Part shown: one piece after another, positions 1 through 8,412 of the stretch
Layout of the letters: every line of letters starts with the position of its first letter
Position numbering within the stretch: the stretch's first letter is position 1
Assembly: GCA_017940255.1 (NCBI GenBank)
Contig: JAGAZB010000048.1
Coordinates: 1-64,000, forward strand
Length of the DNA: 64,000 nucleotides
Reading direction: 5' to 3'
DNA from: Treponema sp.
GTDB taxonomy: Bacteria; Spirochaetota; Spirochaetia; Treponematales; Treponemataceae
Notes under the pieces: model-generated
Database searches by the model: none
Seen by the model: only the letters and a program-made list of their open reading frames with translations
Told to the model about the DNA's origin: nothing
Position numbers and translations under genes: made by a program

Positions 1-235
1 CGCTATCGCTCACTACCGAGTTTCCTTCGGAAACTCGAACGGGGAAGGCTTTCTCCTCCTTAACAAAAATCTGCGAGTCAGAAATTGCCGCATGGCAATT
101 TCTGAGTAGTGAGGGGCGGGGCGTTACGGGGCGGCAGCCCCGTAGAGGGGGTAGCGGAAGCCCCCGCAGGGAGCGAGCCGAAGGCGAGCGACCGAGGAGG
201 CTGGAGCGAGGGGGAGACTTCCCCCTCCTCCTGAT
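1..235. repeat. GC-rich mosaic palindromic repeat upstream of prfA
   Basis: No gene is supported here. The stretch is built of palindromes: a hairpin at 77-106 (GTCAGAAATTGCC pairing with GGCAATTTCTGA), a GGGGCGG..CCCCG block around 112-145, and at 199-235 a GGCTGGAGCGAGGGGGAGAC-type block followed by TTCCCCCTCCTCCT. Read on the minus strand it gives the same series of blocks as the repeat after prfA (1336-1500): GGAGGGGGAAGTCTCCCC, then CTTCCGCTACCCCCTC, then CCCCGTAACGCCCC. prfA is therefore bracketed by inverted copies. Confidence 0.75.
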
Positions 236-238
236 TTG

Positions 239-247
239 TGGTAAAAT
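239..247 (+). promoter_or_regulatory. Extended -10 promoter element of prfA
   Basis: TGG followed by TAAAAT at 242-247 matches an extended -10 (TGn-TAnnnT). The prfA ATG lies 9 nt downstream and there is no Shine-Dalgarno sequence between them, so the mRNA should have a leader of at most a few nucleotides. No convincing -35 is visible in the GC-rich repeat upstream, as is common for extended -10 promoters. Confidence 0.5.
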
Positions 248-256
248 GCGGTCACT

Positions 257-1330
257 ATGGATTTATTGAAGAAACTTAACGAATGTGAAAATCGCTTGAA
301 GGAAGTGAGCGAACTGGTAATGGATCCTGACCTTGTAAAAGACCAGAAAAAATACAAGGACACCATGCGCGAACACGGTTATCTTACGGAAGTGTGTGCG
401 CTTTATGACGAATACAAGAAGGTTTTGCAGGGAATTCAGGATGCCAAGGAAATGATTACTGCGGAAGATGACGCAGAAATGAAGGAAATGGCACGCGAAG
501 AGCTTAAGGAACTGGAAGAAAAGCAGCCAAAAATTGAAGAAGAAATTAAACTTAAGCTGGTTCCGCCTGATCCGCTTGATGAAAAGAATATTATTCTGGA
601 AATCCGCTCGGCAGCCGGCGGTGATGAAGCTTCGCTTTTTGTACGCGACCTTTGGGAAATGTACTGCCACCTTGCAGACCGCAAGGGCTGGAAAACTGAA
701 ACTATGGAAGCTCAGGAAACTGAAGTTGGCGGCTTTAACAAGATTGTAACTTCTATTTCTGGAAAGTTTGTTTACGGAACTCTGCGCTGGGAATCTGGTG
801 TTCACCGTGTTCAGCGTGTTCCTCAGACAGAAAGCCAGGGTCGCTTGCAGACTTCTACTGCAACTGTTGCGGTTTTGCCTGAAGCAGAAGAGGCTGATGT
901 AAAAATCAATCCTAACGATGTTCGCGTTGACGTAATGCGCGCCGGCGGACCTGGTGGACAGTGTGTAAACACGACCGACTCTGCCGTTCGTCTTACTCAT
1001 ATTCCAACTGGTATTGTTGTTATTCAGCAGGATCAGAAATCGCAGATTAAAAACAAGGAAAAGGCTTGGCAGGTTTTGCGTGCCCGTCTTTTTGATCTTG
1101 AACAGAGCAAGCTTGATGCAGAGCGTTCTTCTGCCCGCAAGAGCATGGTTGGTAACGGAGACCGTTCTGAGAAGATTCGTACTTACAACTTCCCTCAGGA
1201 CCGCGTAACTGACCACCGCATTAACTATACGGCTCATAACCTTCCGGGATTTATGATGGGAGATATGGACGATATGCTGGATGCGCTGAACGTTTATGCT
1301 AAGGAAGAGCAGCTGAACGAGGTTAATTAA
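257..1330 (+). CDS. prfA: Peptide chain release factor 1 (RF1)
   Basis: Class-I release factor that reads UAA and UAG in the ribosomal A site and triggers peptidyl-tRNA hydrolysis. The 357-residue length is normal for RF1. The codon-recognition PxT motif is PQT at residues 189-191 inside HRVQRVPQTESQGR, and the universally conserved GGQ is at 233-235 followed by CVNTTDSAVRLTH. The N-terminal coiled helical domain covers about the first 100 residues. The gene is followed by prmC, whose product methylates the GGQ glutamine, a common pairing. There is no Shine-Dalgarno sequence before the ATG, and a -10-like TAAAAT lies 9 nt upstream. A long minus-strand ORF over this gene is a shadow. Confidence 0.97.
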   Translation: MDLLKKLNECENRLKEVSELVMDPDLVKDQKKYKDTMREHGYLTEVCALYDEYKKVLQGIQDAKEMITAEDDAEMKEMAREELKELEEKQPKIEEEIKLKLVPPDPLDEKNIILEIRSAAGGDEASLFVRDLWEMYCHLADRKGWKTETMEAQETEVGGFNKIVTSISGKFVYGTLRWESGVHRVQRVPQTESQGRLQTSTATVAVLPEAEEADVKINPNDVRVDVMRAGGPGGQCVNTTDSAVRLTHIPTGIVVIQQDQKSQIKNKEKAWQVLRARLFDLEQSKLDAERSSARKSMVGNGDRSEKIRTYNFPQDRVTDHRINYTAHNLPGFMMGDMDDMLDALNVYAKEEQLNEVN

Positions 1331-1335
1331 TTAAG

Positions 1336-1500
1336 AGGAGGGGGAAGTCTCCCCCTCGCTCCAGCCCGCGAGCGGTCTTCCGCTACCCCCTCTACGGGGG
1401 TGTGTAAGGGCGCTAGCGCCCGGTGTTTAATAGCAAGCCGTAAAGAAAAATGCGAAAGCATTTTTTAGGCTTACCTTATTCCCCCCGTAACGCCCCGCAC
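1336..1500. repeat. Mosaic palindromic repeat between prfA and prmC
   Basis: It consists of GGAGGGGGAAGTCTCCCC (about 1337-1355), CTTCCGCTACCCCCTCTACG (about 1378-1397), a hairpin core at 1432-1474 (AAAAATGCGAAAGCATTTTTT inside GC and ACC flanks), and CCCCCGTAACGCCCCGC (1483-1499). The first blocks recur inverted at 121-235 and in part at 23113. The hairpin core recurs at 28465-28508, inside the NUDIX gene, and at 44195-44243. The block probably terminates prfA, and it creates a false 20-residue N-terminal extension for prmC. Confidence 0.8.
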
Positions 1501-1509
1501 CTATCCTAT

Positions 1510-2457
1510 ATGACTATCCAAGACTTTAAGACTAACACAATAAAAAGGCTCTCACAAAGCTCCCCAAGTCCGCAGCTGGATGTGGAGGTTTTACTTTCTT
1601 ATGCACTGGGCTTTTCTAAAACAGAACTGCTTATGAAGCGGGATTACGAGATTCCTGCGGACGGCCTACGGTGGCTGCAGGAGGCTGTAGAGCGTCGTGC
1701 GGGCGGGCTTCCTATTGCTTACATTACGGGCCACAAAGAGTTTTACGGTTATGATTTTTTAGTTACCCCGGCAGTTCTAATTCCAAAGCCGGACACAGAG
1801 ATTTTAGTTTCCCGCGCTGTGGATGTAATTCTTGAAAAAATAGACGCTCACCCCGACCGCATTTTGACGGTGTGCGACATGTGCACGGGAAGCGGCTGCA
1901 TTGCACTTTCGGTTTTGAAATCACTTTACGAAAGCGAGCGTGTACCGGCAGAAAGGCTGCCAAAATTTACTCTGGTTGATATAAGTAAGCCCGCCCTGGA
2001 AATTGCGCAGAAAAATGCAGAAGCACTGCTGCTGGGGGCGGGGGCTGACGGCAAGGAAAATCTGCTGGGAAGGGTTCGTTTTGTTCAGAGCAACCTTTTT
2101 GAAATGCTGCCCTATCAATTTGACATAGTTCTAACTAACCCGCCTTATGTACCGGCCTCTCTTACTGACCAGCTTTTAAAAGACGGCCGCAGTGAACCGC
2201 GCCTGGCACTGGACGGCGACATAACGCTATCCGGCGACAAAGCCGAAAGCGACGACGGTCTTGAAATAATCCGCAATTTAATGCCGCAGATTTACGACCA
2301 CACTGTTTTTGGCGGATTTTTCCTGATGGAAACGGGGGAATACAACATGCGCGGCGCAGAAAACCTTTCTTACCGCGCGGGCTTCAGAAATACCCAGGTT
2401 TACAAGGACTTGGAAGGCCAGGAGCGAGTGCTATACGGCGAGAAAATGAAGGTATAA
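1510..2457 (+). CDS. prmC: Release factor glutamine N5-methyltransferase
   Basis: SAM-dependent methyltransferase that methylates the glutamine of the GGQ motif in RF1/RF2. With the start at 1510 the protein has 315 residues and begins MTIQDFKTNTIKRL, the normal N-terminal helical domain of PrmC. The catalytic NPPY motif is at about residues 210-213, and the SAM-binding segment reads CDMCTGSGCIALS. The frame is open back to 1450, but those 20 residues (MRKHFLGLPYSP...) are encoded by the palindromic repeat and have no PrmC counterpart, so I reject that start. There is no clear Shine-Dalgarno sequence. The position downstream of prfA supports the call. Confidence 0.93.
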   Translation: MTIQDFKTNTIKRLSQSSPSPQLDVEVLLSYALGFSKTELLMKRDYEIPADGLRWLQEAVERRAGGLPIAYITGHKEFYGYDFLVTPAVLIPKPDTEILVSRAVDVILEKIDAHPDRILTVCDMCTGSGCIALSVLKSLYESERVPAERLPKFTLVDISKPALEIAQKNAEALLLGAGADGKENLLGRVRFVQSNLFEMLPYQFDIVLTNPPYVPASLTDQLLKDGRSEPRLALDGDITLSGDKAESDDGLEIIRNLMPQIYDHTVFGGFFLMETGEYNMRGAENLSYRAGFRNTQVYKDLEGQERVLYGEKMKV

Positions 2458-2495
2458 GAGGAGCCGCTCGCGCGGCAGCACTGCCCCCTCCAGCT

Positions 2496-2789
2496 TTACA
2501 AATCTTCGCACTTAGTGAAGAAGAGGCTGATTCCTTCCTTGGGAAACTTTTTCTGGATTTCTGTAATCAGTTCTTTAATCTTTTTTGCAACATCGGCGGA
2601 AACATAGGCAAAGAGAATGAAGTTCATTTCTGGCCATACTGTGTCGCCGATTTTTTTTGTTTTAAGGCCCTTTCCCTGAGTTCCCGTAATCATTGTGTAC
2701 TCAAAATCTGGAATTTGGCTTTCCAAAAGTTCTGTTATATCATCCATAACAGACTGGTTAGAAATTATTTCTGCGCGATATTCAATCAT
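2496..2789 (-). CDS. PII-like small protein of an RND efflux operon
   Basis: A 97-residue protein beginning MIEYRAEIISNQSVMDDITE. The alternating beta-alpha pattern and size fit the ferredoxin-like fold of PII/CutA-like proteins that often accompany RND pump genes; no residues specific to nucleotide-binding GlnB/GlnK are evident. The start at 2789 is chosen because GGAG lies 6 nt before it. The longer frame from 2834 would translate a 9-bp perfect hairpin (2807-2829) sitting between this gene and the pump. It is the last gene of the TolC/MFP/RND operon. A role in sensing pump substrate or in regulating the pump is inference from position. Confidence 0.6.
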   Translation of the reverse strand: MIEYRAEIISNQSVMDDITELLESQIPDFEYTMITGTQGKGLKTKKIGDTVWPEMNFILFAYVSADVAKKIKELITEIQKKFPKEGISLFFTKCEDL

Positions 2790-2806
2790 TTCTTTCTCCA
2801 GGATAG

Positions 2807-2829
2807 ATTGTCCGGTCACGCCGGACAAT
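2807..2829 (-). terminator. Hairpin between the RND gene and the PII-like gene
   Basis: ATTGTCCGG and CCGGACAAT form a perfect 9-bp stem around a 5-nt loop, in the gap after the pump stop codon and just upstream of the ribosome-binding site of the PII-like gene. There is no U-tract. It is more likely an mRNA-processing or expression-balancing hairpin than a full terminator. Confidence 0.5.
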
Positions 2830-2845
2830 GACATATAAATGACGG

Positions 2846-5800
2846 TTAGGCGTTTGGACTGGTGGTTTCGACAGGCTCAAGTCGTTCGCTTCGCGAACTT
2901 CCCAAGTTTGCTTTCGCAAACTTGCCAGACTTTTTCATCACCAAACTATACAACACCGGAATAATCAGTAGTGTAACAAACGTACTGGAAATTAAACCAC
3001 CGACAACGGCCACAGCAATCGGCTGAACCATCATAGCCTGTCCGCTGGTTGCAAAACACATAGGAAGCATACCAAGAACAGTAGTAAGTGTCGTCATCAA
3101 AACAGGACGGAAGCGGCTCTTTCCGGCTTCATAGCAGGCTTCCATAAGAGGAACGCCACGACCAACCAGCAGGTTTGTGTAGTCAACAAGAATAATACCG
3201 TTATTTACAACAATACCAACCAGCATAATAATTCCGACCATAGACATAATTGAAAGTGCCTGTCCGGTAATCTTATAAAGGAAGATAACACCAATTACAA
3301 GGAAAGGCATAGTTGCAAGGTTGATGAGCGGAGCCTTAAAACTTTCGTAAGTGGCAGCCATAACACCAAATACCAGCAGAACAGCCATTGCAATAATCTT
3401 AAGATAGAACTGCATCTGCTTCATTGTGTCGCCCCAGGAACCTTCATAGCTGACTGTTACACTATCAGGAATAACAAAGGATGAGGCAATACCGTCTTTA
3501 ATCTGCTCTTCTACAACATTGGCATTTGTTTTAGAAATAATACTTGCAGTAACATGAAGAATTCGGGTCTGATTTTCGCGGCTGATTGAAACAGGTCCCA
3601 GCCCTTTTTTGAGCGAAGCAAAGTTTGCAACAGAAACCATTCCACTTGAACCCCGCACATAAATTGATTCCAAATCTTCAATCTTTTTGCGGTCTTCTGG
3701 GCGGTAAGCAACAACCACGTTGTATTCTTTTCCGTTATTGCGGTAAACGCAGGCGGTAGTTCCGTTGATGGCATAATTTATTTCGCGGGCAACAGTTGTA
3801 ATATCAACTCCAAAATCGTAGGCACGCTGACGGTCGATTACAACTTCTACCTGAGGAAGACCACGATCCATACTGATAGAAGCTTCACCACATTCGCTGT
3901 TGTTATTAATCACTTCTGCAATTTTATCTGCTGTATCAAGCATAGCGTCCAAATCATCAGAACGAAGGATAATATCAATATCGCTCCCCATCATCTGGCC
4001 CATCCAGCCGGCACGGAAGCTCAAAGTTACTCCAGGGAATTCATTAAAGTGTTTTCGCAGCTTAGCCTGAATATCTGCGGCTGAGTCTATCTGCTTGTCA
4101 CTTTCCGGCAGAGCAATCTGAATGCTACCCTTGTTTGTACCGGAATTTCGTCCACCACTTCCAATAGAAACAGTTACGCTATCGGCACCCTTTACTTCAT
4201 CATCTACAATTTTTGAAAAAGCCATACAAACTTCTTTGGTTTCTTCAAATGGAGTTCCAACCGGCAGTGTGATGTTCAGGGTAACTGAATCATCATTTCC
4301 ACCCGGCATCATATTAATGCGCATGGTTGGAATAAGGGCAAAGGCAATAATCAGCACAGAAAGAGCGGCTACGATGGGAATCAGCCTGTTGTGAAGAGCA
4401 AGTTTAAGCAGTTTAGCATAGCCACGGCCAATAAATTCAATAGATTTCTGGAAGGCACCATAGAGCACCTTCAAAACAGGATTTGTTACAGGCTTTTCTG
4501 TTCTGTTAGAAAGAGGCAGGAATTTTCCCGCAAGTACCGGAACCAAAAAGATTGCAACCATGAGCGAAGAAACAAGGGAAATTACGATTGTAAAGATAAT
4601 TCCCTTGAACATCTGTCCCATCATTCCCAAATCTGCAATAAAGAAGAGGAATGGCACAAATACACAAATAGTTGTAAGGTTACCGGAAACAACAGACATA
4701 AGCATTTCCTGGCTTCCAAGGATTGCCGCAACCTTTGGCCGCGCACCTCGCTGTCTATACGAGTAAATGTTATCAATCATAACGATAGACGCGTCTACAA
4801 TCATACCAACGCCAAGAATCAAACCGGTAAGGGTCATCATGTTCAGGGTGATTCCAAACTGGCTCATTGTAAAAAGCGTAATTATGATAGAAAGCGGAAT
4901 GGAAATGGAAATTATAATAGTAGATTTAAAGTTCTGAAGGAATACAAACAAAATGATGATAGCCAGAACAAGCCCCTGCCAGGCAGACTCAATCAAAGTG
5001 TTGATTGTTTCGCGGATGGAAACTGTATCATCAGAAATGATTTTCATAGTGATGTCTGAAGGAAGAACACTTTTAAGCTGGTCTATTTTTTTATAAACAT
5101 TGTTGGCTACGGTTACTGTGTTTGCGTCACTCTGTTTTGTGATTGAAACATAAACACCCTTTTCGCCGTTGATAAAGGATTCGCTGGAAGTTTCTGCAAA
5201 ACCAAGGCTGGCACTTCCAATGTCGCGGAGTTTTACGTTGTAGCCGTTGATTGTGGAAATTACGGTGTCGTTTATTTCATCAATACTGTTGAATTCGCCG
5301 GTAGTGCGGACAATGTAGTTTTTGTGTCCGTCCTGAACTTTACCGCCACCAAGCTCCAGATTCTGTTTAGAAAGGGCACTTACAACAGTTGGAATTGTAT
5401 AACCGTAAGCGGCCAGACGGTTCTGGTCCAGCTGAACATTTACCTGGGCAGTACGTCCACCGTAAACGCTGGCCTCACCTACTCCGTCGGCCTGCTCCAG
5501 GATATCAACAATCTGACTTTCGGCAATTTGTTTTATATCATCTACGGAACGGTTACCGCGGACAAGGATTCGCATAATTGAATTGGAAGTTCCCGAAAAA
5601 CGGAAAATTGAAGGGGTAGAGGCCGCGTCCGGCAGGGCACGGGAAATGCGGGAAAGCTTATCGCGAAGGTCGTTTACAACTTCGTCCAAATCTGTACCAT
5701 AATTGAATTCAAGGCTGACTGTAGACGAACCTTCGTTTGAAGTAGAAGTCATGTTTTTAAGTCCGTTTACGCTGACAACGGCACTTTCTACCACCTTGGT

Positions 5801-5989
5801 AACGGTCTTTTCTACTGCTTCCGGCCCCGCATTTGTGTAGGTGGTCATAATCATAAGGGAAGGATTTTCAACTTCCGGAAAAAGGGCTATTGCAATTTTA
5901 CTGAAGGTAAAGATTCCGAGCATTCCGAGCAGGGCAAAAATGATGAGAATCAGAACCGGATGCTCCATTGTTTTTCTAGAAAGGCTCAT
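2846..5989 (-). CDS. RND efflux pump, inner-membrane transporter subunit (AcrB/MdtB-like)
   Basis: Proton-driven transporter of 1047 residues, normal size for the HAE-1/ACR family. An N-terminal membrane segment (HPVLILIIFALLGMLGIFTF) is followed by a large periplasmic porter region. A block of membrane helices with GLILGVGMIVDASIVMIDNI comes next; it contains the D of the proton relay. The second half repeats the plan and includes the conserved GIVVNNGIILVDY. It follows its membrane-fusion partner with an ATGA overlap (5989) and a TolC gene further upstream, so a complete tripartite pump is encoded. The last roughly 25 residues (GKFAKANLGSSRSE...) are encoded by a palindromic repeat and look like an acquired tail. 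The export substrate cannot be predicted. Confidence 0.95.
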   Translation of the reverse strand: MSLSRKTMEHPVLILIIFALLGMLGIFTFSKIAIALFPEVENPSLMIMTTYTNAGPEAVEKTVTKVVESAVVSVNGLKNMTSTSNEGSSTVSLEFNYGTDLDEVVNDLRDKLSRISRALPDAASTPSIFRFSGTSNSIMRILVRGNRSVDDIKQIAESQIVDILEQADGVGEASVYGGRTAQVNVQLDQNRLAAYGYTIPTVVSALSKQNLELGGGKVQDGHKNYIVRTTGEFNSIDEINDTVISTINGYNVKLRDIGSASLGFAETSSESFINGEKGVYVSITKQSDANTVTVANNVYKKIDQLKSVLPSDITMKIISDDTVSIRETINTLIESAWQGLVLAIIILFVFLQNFKSTIIISISIPLSIIITLFTMSQFGITLNMMTLTGLILGVGMIVDASIVMIDNIYSYRQRGARPKVAAILGSQEMLMSVVSGNLTTICVFVPFLFFIADLGMMGQMFKGIIFTIVISLVSSLMVAIFLVPVLAGKFLPLSNRTEKPVTNPVLKVLYGAFQKSIEFIGRGYAKLLKLALHNRLIPIVAALSVLIIAFALIPTMRINMMPGGNDDSVTLNITLPVGTPFEETKEVCMAFSKIVDDEVKGADSVTVSIGSGGRNSGTNKGSIQIALPESDKQIDSAADIQAKLRKHFNEFPGVTLSFRAGWMGQMMGSDIDIILRSDDLDAMLDTADKIAEVINNNSECGEASISMDRGLPQVEVVIDRQRAYDFGVDITTVAREINYAINGTTACVYRNNGKEYNVVVAYRPEDRKKIEDLESIYVRGSSGMVSVANFASLKKGLGPVSISRENQTRILHVTASIISKTNANVVEEQIKDGIASSFVIPDSVTVSYEGSWGDTMKQMQFYLKIIAMAVLLVFGVMAATYESFKAPLINLATMPFLVIGVIFLYKITGQALSIMSMVGIIMLVGIVVNNGIILVDYTNLLVGRGVPLMEACYEAGKSRFRPVLMTTLTTVLGMLPMCFATSGQAMMVQPIAVAVVGGLISSTFVTLLIIPVLYSLVMKKSGKFAKANLGSSRSERLEPVETTSPNA
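2861..2935. repeat. Palindromic repeat forming the 3' end of the RND coding region
   Basis: It contains GGTGGTTTCGACAGGCTCAA (2861-2880), the stem GTTCGC-TTC-GCGAAC, and CAAGTTTGC-TTTC-GCAAACTTG. The first part is the same element that occurs complete at 31874-31898 and 38237-38261. The element is translated as the C-terminal tail of the pump. Confidence 0.75.
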
Positions 5990-6984
5990 CAGCGGCCCCC
6001 TTCGGCCGGTGCATCTGCCGCAGCAGGCACAGGAGCCGGCGCATCTACATCGCGAACCTTTGAACCGTTGGTAAGAGTAAGCATACCTTCAATTACAACT
6101 TTTTCGCCGGCAACAACGCCATCCAATATCTGATAGTAACCATCAATATTCTGACCAAGACTTACCTGGCGTTTTTCAACTGTACTATCTTCTTTTACAA
6201 CGTAAAGATAATAATTGTCGCTGTTATTTACGAGTGAATCCTGAGGTACAACCGGATAACCTGAATAGTCATTTGTATAAAGCTTAACTTTGGCAAACAT
6301 TCCGGCATTCACCTTTTCGTAATTCTGTTCAAAATTAAGAATAATTTCCTTGGTGCGGGTTGCAGAATCAACAACCGGAGAAATGCGCACAACCTTGGCA
6401 TAAAACTTTTCGCTGCCGTAAGCCTGCAGGGTAATTTCTGCCCGCTGACCAATACGCAGGTCTGCAACATAACGTTCCGGCACCTTTGCACTTACCTGCA
6501 GGTTTGCAATATCACCGATTTTTGTAATTACAGAACTAACGCTAACCTTCTGGCCGGTTTTCACAGGCGAAGAAATAATACTGCCGGAAATTGGAGCAGT
6601 AACCGGACTTTTTGCGTAATAGCTTCCCGGCTCTGAAGGGTCGATATAAGCAATAAGATCGTCCTGCTTTACAGGAGAGCCCAACGACACCTTCATTTCT
6701 ACTACACGGCCACCAATTGAAGGGAAAACTTCAATTGCAGTCTGAGTTTCAATCTCACCATTTGTAATTACAAAATCTGTAAGGGTAGTATTTTCCAGCA
6801 CCATTGTGCGCACCGAAGTTTCCTGAGCGCCGCCAAAAGCGCCGAATCCGCCCCAGCCGCCTTTGCCGCCACCAGGGAAGCCGCCAGCCTTGGCCTTTTT
6901 TGAATGATTGATTGCAAGAAGAGAGCCAGCCAAAGCAAGCAAAATTACGGCAAGGGTTATGATTGTAACATATTTCTTTTTCAT
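5989..6984 (-). CDS. RND efflux membrane fusion protein (HlyD/AcrA family)
   Basis: Periplasmic adaptor of 331 residues that links the RND pump to the TolC channel. An N-terminal signal/anchor (KYVTIITLAVILLALAGSLLA) is followed by an unusual Gly-rich, Phe-rich stretch (FPGGGKGGWGGFGAFGG, about residues 35-51). Next comes a lipoyl/barrel-sandwich region (GGRVVEMKVSLGSPVKQDD) and a beta-barrel (AEITLQAYGSEKFYAKVVRI). A Pro/Ala-rich tail ends the protein. The coiled-coil hairpin between the lipoyl halves is very short, as in short adaptors. The stop overlaps the start of the pump gene (ATGA), implying translational coupling. Confidence 0.93.
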   Translation of the reverse strand: MKKKYVTIITLAVILLALAGSLLAINHSKKAKAGGFPGGGKGGWGGFGAFGGAQETSVRTMVLENTTLTDFVITNGEIETQTAIEVFPSIGGRVVEMKVSLGSPVKQDDLIAYIDPSEPGSYYAKSPVTAPISGSIISSPVKTGQKVSVSSVITKIGDIANLQVSAKVPERYVADLRIGQRAEITLQAYGSEKFYAKVVRISPVVDSATRTKEIILNFEQNYEKVNAGMFAKVKLYTNDYSGYPVVPQDSLVNNSDNYYLYVVKEDSTVEKRQVSLGQNIDGYYQILDGVVAGEKVVIEGMLTLTNGSKVRDVDAPAPVPAAADAPAEGGR

Positions 6985-6985
6985 C

Positions 6986-8326
6986 TTAGTTTTCCTCTAT
7001 ATTTTCCCCGAGTGTTCCAAAAGGCACTCCAAGTGTATTTTCCAAATCCAAAATTGCAGAAATGATTGTATAGCGCTGATTCTGCAAGGTATTTTTTGCA
7101 CCTGCAAGATTATCTGCGGCTGTCTGCAGCGAAAGCAGATCTTTTGATCCGGCATTGTAAGCAGCCAGAGTCATATCGTAGGTGCGCTGCATAAGAGTGA
7201 CATTTTTTTCGTACATATCAAGCTGAGTCTGAGCCTGCTTGATTGTGTTGTAACTGCTGCGAATCTTAATTGCAAGCGAAGTTTTACTGTCTTCAAGCGA
7301 AAGCTTAAGTTTTTCAAGATTAGCTTTCTGATTTGCCACGCTGAGGGCCCCGCTAGACCATGGCATATAACCATCAAGCGGAATAGAAAGACCAAGGGAA
7401 TAGCTCATGCTCAGCATTTCATTTGTAATATTTTCATTTGCAGAGGCTGAAGCAGAAAGAGTTGGCCCGTAAGCCGAAAAACGGCTTGCAAGCAGGCTAT
7501 TCTGTGCCGAAGAAATATTTTTAAGTACAGTCTTTATTTCAGGAAGCTCGTTCAAATCAATCATAATAGATTCTTCTGTGATTTTCACATCTGCGGCTTC
7601 TTCAAGGCTGCCTTCCAAATCAATTTCTTCCCTTAAATCAAGGCCAAGAACCTGCTTAAAAGAATCCAGTGAAATAATATAAGCCTGCTTAAGATTTTCT
7701 ACAGCAGGAAGGTTGCGTTCATAATTGTACTGGGCATTCAAAAGCTCCAGCTCCGAAAGCCGGCCCTGATTATACTTTGCAAGGTTCGAATCGTAAGTCT
7801 GTTTTGCACTAGCCAGAGCGCTTTCCTGTACCAGAATATTTTCCTTATTATAAAGCAGGCTGTAAAAAGAAGCGCGCACACTCTTTTCTATAGAGCGCAT
7901 TAAAGATTCATAAGAAAGTTCACCTGCCTCGTAGGCCAATTTAGCAGATTGAATTGAAGTATGCAAAGATGGAGAAAGTCTTATGCTAACCGAAGCACTT
8001 GCAGAAAGGGTCGGATCATTTACACTCTGATTTCCTTCCGACCAGGCTTGATTTGTACCGGCAACAGAGCCAGCGTAACTTCCGCTTAAAGAAAAAGAAG
8101 GACTAGCTGAATTCCAGGAAGAATTTTTCTGTTTCTTGAGCAAATCCAAACTGATACGCTGCTGCTTCAACGAAATATTATTATCTGCCGCAAGCACAAC
8201 AGCCTCGTCCAGAGTTATCATCCGGACTTGTTTTTCATCATTCTTCTGCTGAGCAAAAAGACCTGCACATAAAGCAGAAACAGATAACAGCATAAGAAGT
8301 TTTTTACATCCCTTAAGAACTTTCAC
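6986..8326 (-). CDS. TolC-family outer-membrane efflux channel
   Basis: 446-residue outer-membrane channel subunit of the tripartite pump. The signal peptide is VLKGCKKLLMLLSVSALCAGLFAQ, and the mature part consists of long amphipathic heptad-rich helices in two repeats (for example YNQGRLSELELLNAQYNYER and YNAGSKDLLSLQTAADNL), the classic OEP pattern. The start is a GTG at 8326, chosen because it gives the basic n-region of a signal peptide; the Shine-Dalgarno sequence is poor. One base separates it from the adaptor gene downstream. It is the first gene of the operon; the AT-rich 86-bp gap to the divergent rel gene must hold both promoters. Confidence 0.93.
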   Translation of the reverse strand: MKVLKGCKKLLMLLSVSALCAGLFAQQKNDEKQVRMITLDEAVVLAADNNISLKQQRISLDLLKKQKNSSWNSASPSFSLSGSYAGSVAGTNQAWSEGNQSVNDPTLSASASVSIRLSPSLHTSIQSAKLAYEAGELSYESLMRSIEKSVRASFYSLLYNKENILVQESALASAKQTYDSNLAKYNQGRLSELELLNAQYNYERNLPAVENLKQAYIISLDSFKQVLGLDLREEIDLEGSLEEAADVKITEESIMIDLNELPEIKTVLKNISSAQNSLLASRFSAYGPTLSASASANENITNEMLSMSYSLGLSIPLDGYMPWSSGALSVANQKANLEKLKLSLEDSKTSLAIKIRSSYNTIKQAQTQLDMYEKNVTLMQRTYDMTLAAYNAGSKDLLSLQTAADNLAGAKNTLQNQRYTIISAILDLENTLGVPFGTLGENIEEN

Positions 8327-8412
8327 CTATATAACAACTATAACAAATAATATAATAAATTACTACTATAAATTGAAAAAATCTGTTATTTTTAATTTAA
8401 AGGAGATTTTTT

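Noticed and set aside
263..1237. 324-residue minus-strand ORF
   Set aside because: Shadow of prfA.
1450..1509. N-terminal extension of prmC
   Set aside because: It is encoded by the palindromic repeat, has no counterpart in PrmC proteins, and a good start exists at 1510.
4391..5059. 222-residue plus-strand ORF
   Set aside because: Antisense shadow of the RND pump gene; composition (Asn/His/Lys-rich) shows no family or domain.
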